Part shown: positions 56,855 to 64,000 of the stretch, in pieces
How the letters are laid out: every line of letters starts with the position of its first letter
Position numbering within the stretch: position 1 is the first letter of the stretch
DNA from: Plasmodiophora brassicae
Lineage: Eukaryota > Endomyxa > Phytomyxea > Plasmodiophorida > Plasmodiophoridae
NCBI GenBank assembly: GCA_039704465.1
Contig: JASFAU010000009.1
Coordinates: 558,001 to 622,000 of the forward strand
Direction of reading: 5' to 3'
DNA: 64,000 bases
Notes under the pieces: model-generated
Database searches by the model: none
The model's input: only the letters and a program-made list of their open reading frames with translations
What the model was told of the DNA's origin: nothing
Position numbers and translations under genes: made by a program

Positions 56855-57628
56855 TCATTTGGTGGGTTGCAGTGGGGACACTGGCCTCTGGGTTCGCGCA
56901 AACCGGACGATGATGGTGGGCAGGGCGATCGAGCAGACGTCGAACGCCTGCTGGAACGTTAACCAGGTCGTGAAGAGCGACTTGTCGAGCGGGATGACTT
57001 GAGCGATGATGAGCAGGCTCAAGAGGCTGAGGATCGAGGATGCCAGAAAGAAAACGAACGTGGTCGTCATCAGGAGGTTGGGGGCATTGCGAGACTTTAT
57101 CTTCATGAGAACCTGCCACAAACGAACGTTCATCACGACGTCGATGATCTGCGGGAACATGAACGTAAATGCGCCTGCCGCGGGGTCCACAATGCCGATG
57201 CAGAGATCGTTGATTACAGCATAGCCCATTGTCACGTTGAGCAGGACGACCGCCACAATCCAGTACAGGAATGTAATGACCACAAGGCCGTAGTCCACGC
57301 TGCGATCCAATTTCTGAGGCATCTTGTTGACCTCAATCAGGCGCGCGATGAACAGGATCCTGACGAAGGGCTCGCTGGTGTTCCACAATGAACCCGAAAT
57401 GTGGTTCAGAATACGGCATTCGAGCTCGGTCCGCCCGAAGAAGCACATCTGCGCAATGGTCGTTCCGATCGCTATCAGCAGGACGCTGACGATGCCGATG
57501 TTGATTCGTTTCCAGCCATCCACGTTTGATCGATGCCGACGGTACCAGGTGTCCAAGAACAAGGCCAGCACGACCACGAGGATGAACAAAAGGCAGCTCA
57601 GCACCGCTTGCTTTGACACCTCGTCCAT
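56855..57628 (-). CDS. Multi-pass (about 7-TM) membrane protein, family member 1
   Basis: A single exon encoding 257 residues with seven hydrophobic segments: LSCLLFILVVVLALFLDTWY, IGIVSVLLIAIGTTIAQMC, EPFVRILFIARLIEV, VVITFLYWIVAVVLLNVTMG, a segment around DPAAGAFTFMFPQIIDVV, LLMTTTFVFFLASSILSLLS, and TWLTFQQAFDVCSIALPTII. A relative at 61139-62005 shares the same blocks (GWKRIN, RTELEC, FVRILFIARLIE, WLTFQQAFD, IALPTIIVRFAR). It could be a receptor or transporter; no known family motif (no DRY, no NPxxY) is evident. Confidence 0.65.
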   Translation of the reverse strand: MDEVSKQAVLSCLLFILVVVLALFLDTWYRRHRSNVDGWKRINIGIVSVLLIAIGTTIAQMCFFGRTELECRILNHISGSLWNTSEPFVRILFIARLIEVNKMPQKLDRSVDYGLVVITFLYWIVAVVLLNVTMGYAVINDLCIGIVDPAAGAFTFMFPQIIDVVMNVRLWQVLMKIKSRNAPNLLMTTTFVFFLASSILSLLSLLIIAQVIPLDKSLFTTWLTFQQAFDVCSIALPTIIVRFARTQRPVSPLQPTK

Positions 57629-58228
57629 ACTGCGCTTCGTGAGATGCCGCCGACGGGGCTTCCTGGTACACAGGCGATCGGATCTGGTTCGGTGTACCTC
57701 TACTACATAGGAAGTCTACCTAATATAGGGGATAACGAAAAACGTGGGCAAGAAGGACGGGAAGCAGCGTCGACTGGTCCCATGATCCGCCCCACAACAT
57801 ACCTACATAGGTACATCAGACCAGGACCTTTAATTTATACATTATTATTCGTGAGCATCGGCTTCATTCGATTCGTCAGTCTCCGTTCCAAGCCCCTCGT
57901 CGAACGTCGCTCCTGCGGATCCGACGCCAAGCAGTTGTACGGCCAAGACGTGCTTACCGAGGGAATGGGGCATCGGATCATCAGATACTTCAACACGAGT
58001 CGCATCAAGGACAGGATCGCTGTCCTTGTTATGGCGCGGCCGCGCAGTTTTGAATAAGCGTCCACGGCAACCGTCGGGTTCGGCAGACGGTTAATCCGTG
58101 TTGTGGAGACAATCGCCGTCCGTCGTGTCGTCTCCTGACATTTTAACCGTCTCATCAGGCTTGACCAAGCCGAGTACATCGAGAAGGTGTTGAGCGATTT
58201 CACCATGACACAATGTCACCCCGTCGAC

Positions 58229-58801
58229 ACTTCGGCATGTCGACGAGCGGGCCGAACGTGTCCTTCGAGTCCAGCGTTGCGATCTGCGAGACGGGACCGT
58301 CCCACCAATGGCCGGCGGACGGCGATGCGAGGGCCTCGGCAGCGCGGCAGGAGATGCTGGATGCCCAGAGCACGGTTGTGCAGGCCAGCGACGGCGGCGT
58401 CGAGGTCTGATGATGCGTTGGCTGCGGCTTGAACTCTGGCGGCGTAAGTGGCGACTGATTCGCCCGGCGACGGTACCGACCGAGATGCTGTCCCTCAACG
58501 ACGCATTGCCACTTACGTCGCCAGAGTTCAAGCCGCACCTCATCGAGTCCGGGCAGCGGTACCGACCGAGATGCTGTCCCTCACCGCCGCATTAGTCGCC
58601 GTCCTCATCCTGGCCAACGCATCATCTGACCTCGACGCCGCCGTCGCTGGCCTGCACAACCGTGCTCTGGGCATCCAGCATCTCCTGCCGCGCTGCCGAG
58701 GCCCTCGCATCGCCGTTCGCCGGCCATTGGTGGGACGCTGCCGTCTCGCAGATCGCAACGCTGGACTCGAAGAACACGTTCGGCCCGCTCGTCGACATGC
58801 C
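58229..58801. repeat. Inverted duplication of copia RT sequence, arms about 180 bp
   Basis: 58229-58410 is the near-perfect reverse complement of 58620-58801 (for example CTCGTCGACATGCCGAA at one end, its complement at the other). The centre carries a second inverted pair (CTTGAACTCTGGCGGCGTAAG against CTTACGTCGCCAGAGTTCAAG). The left side is joined to a direct duplicate of the RT segment at 59440-59512. Confidence 0.85.
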
Positions 58802-59593
58802 GAAAGGCAAGATCGCTGTTGGCGCCAAGTGGATGTTCCAGGTCAAGTCCTCGCTCAGTGGCGACGGTGGCATCCGCAAGTTCACCGCTCGTCTCTGCGC
58901 TCAAGGCTTCAGACAGCGCCCCGGCATCGACTTCGACGACACCTTCGCGCCGACCGCTCGCGCCACCGCGTTCCATATCATTCTGGCGCTGGCCCCACAG
59001 CACGGCCTGCATCTTCGCCAGGTCGACAGGGTGGCCGCATATCCTAACGCTGACATGCTCCACGAAGTCTACATTCGACAACCAGACGGGTTTACTGACC
59101 CTCGTGTCCCATATCGAGTTCGGCACCTCAGAAAGGCTCTGTACGGCACCAGGCAGGGCGCCGAGCGATGGTACAAGACGCTCTGCGAAAAGCTGCTGTC
59201 GCTTCGAACCGATCATCGCGGACCCCTGCGTGTTCCGGTACGATCGCGAAGGAAAGTTCATGATCATGTCTGTGCGCACCGACAATGGCCTGCTGGCGTA
59301 CAACGACATCCTTTTCGCGGAGCCCGTCCTCGAGAAGCTCGCCACGATGGCTGAGATCACTGATCAGGGCGAACGATCGACGCTCCTCGGCATGCGCATC
59401 AGACGCGAACCTGGCACCGGCGCCATCACGCGTGACCAAGCCGAGTACATCGAGAAGGAGTTGAGCGACTTCAACAAGACACAATGTCACCCCGTCAACA
59501 CGCCGCACCAACCCGGTGTTCACCTATCGGCATCGATGAGCCCCCGCACTGCCCTGGAGCGCGACGAGATGGCCAACAAACCGTATCTTAAGG

Positions 59594-59885
59594 TTATCGG
59601 CTGCCTGACATGGCTTGCTCATCGGTGTCGTCCCGATATCGCCTACATCACGAACGTTCTTGCCCAGTTTTCGTCGAACCCTGGAATCCAGCACTGGCGC
59701 GCCGGCCAGGTGCGTGCTCAAGTACCTCGCCGGCACGAAGACGCGCGGCATTCGCTATGAACGGCAACCCGAGGATCGCCTGGTCGCGTATGCCGATGCC
59801 GACTGAGCCTCCGCAAGAACGTTCGTGATATAGGCGATATCGGGACGACACCGATGAGCAAGCCATGACAGGCAGCCGATAAGCT
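59594..59885. repeat. Second inverted duplication in the copia element, arms about 68 bp
   Basis: 59594-59661 (GCTTGCTCATCGGTGTCGTC...) is repeated in reverse complement at 59815-59885 (...GACGACACCGATGAGCAAGC), next to the right LTR. Confidence 0.85.
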
Positions 59886-60416
59886 CGGTACCCCACCAAG
59901 CCGGGGCCGCAATATACTGTTATGGCGCGGCCGCGCAGCCGGCTTCGGCAGACGGTTCAATCGCCGTCCGTCGTGTCGTCTCCTGACACTCCTGTTCTGG
60001 GTGTTTCCGAACTCGACATCGATAGTCCACGTGGCAGCGAAGGGCGTCGCGTTGAGACTATCATGCATGACCGGATATTGTCAGACCCTAATGAGATGGC
60101 AAACCCGTACGATGTGTCGCAGACGGAAGCGATATTGGCACATTTCTACAGCTTCGCGAAGTCGTGTTCAGCATCGAGCTTCCGGTGCCCGTTGGAGAAT
60201 GCGTACCCGGAGACGGACATGCACACTCAGTTCTTGCCACGCTTACCACGCGTGCTGAACGGGATACAACGTGTACATTCGAGTCTTGATGGAATATAAA
60301 TTTACTGAGTTTACCGTATCTTCCTGCAGCTCTATACGGATGTCGGACATCGTCAAGACGTTCCAGAGCGTGTGGGTGCGACACCCATTATCGAAGCACA
60401 GGAAGATACGGTAAAA

Positions 60417-61001
60417 TCAGTCTATATTCCGTCGAATCTCGAATGTAAACGTTGCATCTCGTTCCGCCCGCGTTGCAAGAGTGACGAGAACGGAGTGAGC
60501 ATGACCATCAGCGTTCCTCACAATCCTCGCCGTGTACGCATTCTCCACAGGTACAGGAAGCTCGACGCTGAGCACGACTTCGCGCTTGCCGAAGCTATTG
60601 AAATGAGCCAGTATCGCCTCCGTCTGCGACACATCGTCCGGGTTTGCCACCTCCTTTGGGTCTGACATTCGGTCATCCATGATGATATCAACGCGACGGC
60701 CGTCATCTGCCACATGGACTGTTGATTGCGAGTTCGGAAACACCCAGAACAGGACGGCAACTCGGTCCTTCTTGCAACTCGTGTCGAAGTATTCGATGAT
60801 GCGATGCCCCACGCCCTCGGTAAACCGCTTCTTTGCGATACTGCTTTGCGTTGTATCCGCCGGAACGGGATGACTCCGCTTCTTGTTCGCGACGTCAACA
60901 TTTGACGAGCGAACTGTGGTTCGAGCAATCAGAACGTTGTAACTGCATCGATACCGAATAATACTAACCTGGCTGTTTACCACCCTTCGAACGCCAGGCA
61001 T
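60417..61001 (-). CDS. Hypothetical protein, intact paralogue of the disrupted gene
   Basis: A single 194-codon frame. N-terminus basic (MPGVRRVVNSQVSIIRYRC...ANKKRSHPV); core KKRFTEGVGHRIIEYFDTS, VAVLFWVFPNSQSTVHVADD, RMSDPKEVANPDDVSQTEAI, REVVLSVELPVPVENAY and HSVLVTLATRAERDATFTFE. The alternation of short beta-like blocks suggests a compact globular domain, unknown to me. It is tail-to-tail with the disrupted plus-strand copy; 16-bp inverted repeats (TTACCGTATCTTCCTG at 60312 and its complement at 60400) mark the junction. Confidence 0.55.
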   Translation of the reverse strand: MPGVRRVVNSQVSIIRYRCSYNVLIARTTVRSSNVDVANKKRSHPVPADTTQSSIAKKRFTEGVGHRIIEYFDTSCKKDRVAVLFWVFPNSQSTVHVADDGRRVDIIMDDRMSDPKEVANPDDVSQTEAILAHFNSFGKREVVLSVELPVPVENAYTARIVRNADGHAHSVLVTLATRAERDATFTFEIRRNID

Positions 61002-61138
61002 ACCATGATCTTATCTTATTGTTGAGTACGCCGCGCGTTCAACAACATTCGCAAGGTATCCATTGTTGGCGACTGCGAAAGGAAAGGCTTTATTGATTCA
61101 GTCTGACGTAGGAGCGTTGTTGGTTGATCGGTTCGGGC

Positions 61139-62005
61139 TCAAACTTTGGTGGACCCTGCGGTTTGTTTCGAGGTTTGTTTCGAGGTCTGTTTCGAGGTTT
61201 GTTTCGAGGACAATGTCTGGGTTCGGCCGGCCACATGAGTACTCGTCTTCTGGCCGCGAGCGAAACGGACGATGATGGTGGGCAGGGCGATTGAGCAGGC
61301 GTCGAAAGCCTGCTGGAACGTCAGCCAGACCGTGTAGAACGCCGGGTCCAGCGGGATGGCGCCCAGAATGATCAACACGCTGAACAGGCTGAGGATGCAG
61401 GATGCCAGACAGAATGCAAACGTCGTCGTTATCAGAAACTTGAAGGCATTGCTCTTCAATGCCTGCATGTGAACTAGCCATAAGCGCACGTTCGTGGCGA
61501 TGTCAAGCACCGACGGGGACACGATAGTGTACGCGGTGACAGCAGGGTCCAGAAGGGCGATGCAGATGTCGCCGATTACAGTGCCTCGAATGGTCACGTT
61601 CAGCAGGACGACAGCCACGATCCAGATCACGAACGCTGTCACCAGCAGGCCGTAATCCACGTTGCGTTCCCACTTGCTCGGCATCTTGTTGATTTCGATC
61701 AGGCGCGCGATGAACAGGATCCTGACGAAGGGCACGCAGGTGTTCCACATCGTTCCTGCGACATGATGGAGGATGTGGCACTCGAGCTCCGTTCGCGCAG
61801 ACAGGAACATCTGCCCAATGGTGCTTCCGATCGCTATCAGCAAGACGCCAACAATGCCGGCGTTGATCCGCTTCCATCCCTCCGCTTTAGTAGTACCACG
61901 TCGACGGCGCCACGTATCCAGGAACAAGAGCAGAACGACCACAAGGATAAACAGCTGGGTACCGAGCACCAACGAGTCCGTCCATGTCGGCGGCATGGAG
62001 CTCAA
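61139..62005 (-). CDS. Multi-pass (about 7-TM) membrane protein, family member 2
   Basis: A single exon encoding 288 residues. It shares with member 1 the blocks LFILVVVLLLFLDTWRRRR, EGWKRINAGIVGVLLIAIGS, RTELECHILHHVAG, FVRILFIARLIEINKMPSKW, IWIVAVVLLNVTI, ITTTFAFCLASCILSLFSVL and TVWLTFQQAFDACSIALPTI. The extra C-terminal tail contains four SKQT repeats from a 12-bp tandem repeat at about 61160-61205. The position of charged residues suggests a cytosolic C-terminus. Function unknown. Confidence 0.65.
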   Translation of the reverse strand: MSSMPPTWTDSLVLGTQLFILVVVLLLFLDTWRRRRGTTKAEGWKRINAGIVGVLLIAIGSTIGQMFLSARTELECHILHHVAGTMWNTCVPFVRILFIARLIEINKMPSKWERNVDYGLLVTAFVIWIVAVVLLNVTIRGTVIGDICIALLDPAVTAYTIVSPSVLDIATNVRLWLVHMQALKSNAFKFLITTTFAFCLASCILSLFSVLIILGAIPLDPAFYTVWLTFQQAFDACSIALPTIIVRFARGQKTSTHVAGRTQTLSSKQTSKQTSKQTSKQTAGSTKV

Positions 62006-62009
62006 GCGA

Positions 62010-62470
62010 AGTGGCTCCGAACAGGACGGATCGAATGCGTACGCCGACGTCTATCCAATTCCTACCAGTCCGTCCGCCTATGCGATCAAGATCAGTACAC
62101 ATGGTACGGTACTGCCCGCAGGTACTGCCCGCAGGATCGCAATCGAACAGCGACAGTATCTACAGTACGGCCATGGGGGCTGTGGATGAGAAGGACAATA
62201 ATGAAGTGGATGTATTACGTACGGCGTGTGCGGCGGACGTTACAGTGGCGACGTAGTCGCCGACGGTGTAACGGTTGCCAACGCCGGCGGGCACGGAGTC
62301 GCGGAGTGCGTGACGGCGTTCACGTGCTGCAGGCATGTGCTGCTGGTCGTAGTGGATACGTTGTTCGACAGTGGACAGGGTGGGCGTGCCAGTGATGGGG
62401 CGCACTGGCGCAGTGGGCGGGCCGGCGTACGCGCCTTTGCGGGTGCTTTTCATGCGGCTGGAGTGGGTTT
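62010..62470. other. Region without a confident gene
   Basis: ORFs on both strands (62160-62453 minus, 62226-62474 plus) lack any domain and overlap each other; no repeat or RNA gene seen. Confidence 0.4.
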
Positions 62471-62712
62471 CTAGACCAAAGTATCGGGATCAGGAGCGCC
62501 CTTCGTCGGACCGACGTGCGAAACGGACGATGATGGTAGGGATCGGTGCGCCCAGTATCGAAGCGCAACTGTGAAACGAGGACAAACACGATGACGGCGT
62601 TGATTCGTTGCCAACGTTCTGCCTGCGACGCACAATGATGATACCACGAGTTCAGAAACAGGACCAATACGGCCGCAAGTATGGACAGGAGACATCGAAG
62701 CACTAAGCGCAC
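62471..62712 (-). pseudogene. Fragment of a third 7-TM family member
   Basis: Begins like the intact genes (RCLLSILAAVLVLFLNSWYH, then ERWQRINAVIVFVLV) but jumps in a different frame to the C-terminal PTIIVRFARRSDE, losing the five middle segments. An internal deletion product. Confidence 0.65.
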
Positions 62713-63034
62713 TACCGGTTTTAGATGGCGCCGGCCTGAGTATGTACTCTTTGTTGCTAGTGGTCGTGGTACCCCGCCTTCAGGGCGGAATGGCAGGCTG
62801 GCGTTGGTCCCGCACGATATTGCCCTGGTCTCCGAAATAACGATTCAGTCATGTTGGCAATAGTTCGCCATGTGTCGGATCGGGCTAGCTGCTGTTTACG
62901 GAAGGAGACTCGTTCGGTGTCGAATCGGGCTGGTACGTTTGATGGTTTGTCCAGGCGATCAACGGCAGGTGCCGGTCTGGACTGATTTCAGCGGTGGCTT
63001 TTCACCCGGGCTTGCATGATTCATCGTCGAGGTC

Positions 63035-63790
63035 GTCACGTGCGGTTGTTCATGGGCTCGTGCGCAAAGCGGACGATAGCGGAGGGCAGGGCGATCGCCG
63101 ATCGGGCATGCGTCGAGTGCTTGCTGGAACGTCAGCCATAATGGGCTGGATGACGGGTCCTGGGGGATGACTTTCAGAATGACCAACACAGTGAACAGGC
63201 TGAGGATGCGGGATGCCCGGGAGAATGCAAACGTCGTCGTAATCGGAAGCTTGAATACATTGGGCTGCAGTGCCTGCATGTAAGCGCACGTTTGCGGCGG
63301 TTGCAATGACAGTCGGGGACACGACAGCGTACCCGGTGACAGATGGGTCCAGAACGGCAATGCAGAGGTCGTCGATTACAGAGGCACGAATGGACATGTA
63401 CAACAGGACGACAGCCACGATCCAGATCATGAACGCTGTCACCAGCAGGCCATAATCCACGTTGCGCTCCCACTTGCTCGGCATCTTGTGGTTTCTGTCA
63501 GGCGCGCGATGAACAGGATCCTGACGAAGGGCACGCAGGTGTTCCACATCGTTTCTGCGACATGATGGAAGTTGCGATACTCGAGCTCCGTTCGCGCAGA
63601 GAAGAACATCTGCCCAATGGTGCTTCCGATCGCTATCAGCAAGACGCCAGCAATGCCGCGTTGATCCGCTTCCACCCCTCCGCTTTCGAAGGACTACCAC
63701 GTCGTCGATGGTGCCACGTATCCAGGAAGAACGACCAGAAGGATAGACAGCAGGCTGCCGAGCGCCAAGTCAATCCGTGTTGGCGGCATG
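63035..63790 (-). pseudogene. Fourth 7-TM family member, frame-broken
   Basis: Three frames must be combined: GVLLIAIGSTIGQMFFSART, VRILFIARL; then KWERNVDYGLLVTAFMIWIV, VIDDLCIAVLDPSVTGYAVV; then FKLPITTTFAFSRASRILSL and LWLTFQQALDACPI. Small indels (for example near 63490, 63280 and 63100) break the frame, while DNA similarity to member 2 remains high over the whole length. Confidence 0.75.
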
Positions 63791-64000
63791 GAACCCAGCG
63801 AAATGGCTCCAAACAGGGCGGATCGAACGCGTGTACCCGATCCGGTTCTGGTCCAGTCCTCCAACTATCCCGATCGGACGTCGTGGGCCTAACATTTAGC
63901 CCAAAGGACCTGTAATTTGACCTCCAGCACTGATTGTTTGTCGATAAAGCAACTACCGGGAGAATGGCCTACATACCGTAGACGCTAAGACAGCGGTTCC

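Larger units (their letters stand above)
58027..59988 (+). mobile_element. Degenerate Ty1/copia LTR retrotransposon
   Basis: Ends are TGTTATGGCGCGGCCGCGCAG...TCTCCTGACA: left LTR 58027-58140 (114 bp) and right LTR 59918-59988 (71 bp, internally deleted). Flanks share TCCT (GTCCT and CTCCT). Inside, 58800-59760 encodes a copia reverse-transcriptase stretch (VGAKWMFQVKSSLSGDGGIR, FTARLCAQGFRQRPGIDFDD, TFAPTARATAFHII, LRKALYGTRQGAERWYKTLC, EYIEKELSDFNKTQCHPVNT, YLKVIGCLTWLAHRCRPDIA) broken by frameshifts. The YVDD active site is not visible. The interior is scrambled by two inverted duplications. Confidence 0.82.
57945..60297 (+). pseudogene. Paralogue of the 60417-61001 gene, split by a copia element
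   Basis: 57945-58026 encodes VLTEGMGHRIIRYFNTSRIK...RIAVL and 59989-60297 continues with LFWVFPNSTSIVHVA and then, across frameshifts, MANPYDVSQTEAILAHFYSF. The intact paralogue on the minus strand has both halves joined (RFTEGVGHRIIEYFDTS...VAVLFWVFPNSQSTVHVADD...). The break is exactly at the copia insertion (TCCT on both sides). Several frame changes downstream show it is dead. Confidence 0.65.

Overview
The window reads as compact, GC-rich eukaryotic nuclear DNA from a flagellated protist. Genes lie on both strands a few tens to hundreds of bases apart. They are split by very short GT-AG introns: most of the roughly eighty I could place by hand are 44-68 nt, and many have a CTAAC/CTGAC-like branch site near the acceptor. 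Two genes whose families are tied to motile cilia (DNAAF10/WDR92 and OSCP1), an ATP-type PEPCK and a tandem array of secreted kinases fit a plasmodiophorid-like rhizarian. That placement is inference; nothing here names the species. Exon coordinates below were worked out by eye from splice signals, phase and family similarity.

Layout. 0-10.7 kb is an accessory, duplication-rich region. It holds a leucine-rich-repeat gene with a disturbed frame, a SPRING (C12orf49)-like gene, and two near-identical copies plus one truncated copy of a GT54-like glycosyltransferase gene. Between them lie decayed DNA-transposon pieces and an intact-looking 2,056-bp non-autonomous LTR element with identical 208-bp LTRs and a 5-bp target duplication. 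11.2-13.6 kb is a 13-exon PEPCK gene. 13.7-29.3 kb carries small membrane or coiled-coil genes of unknown role together with ribosomal protein eL37, NOC2, an LSm protein and a LysM protein. 29.5-35.5 kb is a head-to-tail array of four secreted or membrane-targeted protein kinases, each with a signal-sequence exon, a phase-0 intron and a kinase exon, and all lacking the canonical HRD motif.

36.7-56.8 kb is a dense housekeeping block: TTI1, DNAAF10/WDR92, a START-domain protein, a Maf nucleotide pyrophosphatase, a PC-esterase/NXPE-like protein, a calponin-homology protein with a C-terminal zinc ribbon, OSCP1, a DDX3/Ded1 helicase, and a PNUTS-like protein that starts with a chromodomain. A WW-domain gene of unknown identity and a small unknown gene close the block. 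56.8-64 kb is again accessory: a family of multi-pass membrane proteins with two intact and two decayed members, and a pair of convergent paralogues, one of which is split by a scrambled Ty1/copia retrotransposon.

The most unusual points are the (V/L)ND-motif secreted kinase array, the chromodomain-PNUTS architecture, the CH-zinc-ribbon fusion, the mini LTR element, and the divergent gene pair (49583-/49582+) whose start codons overlap inside one CATG.
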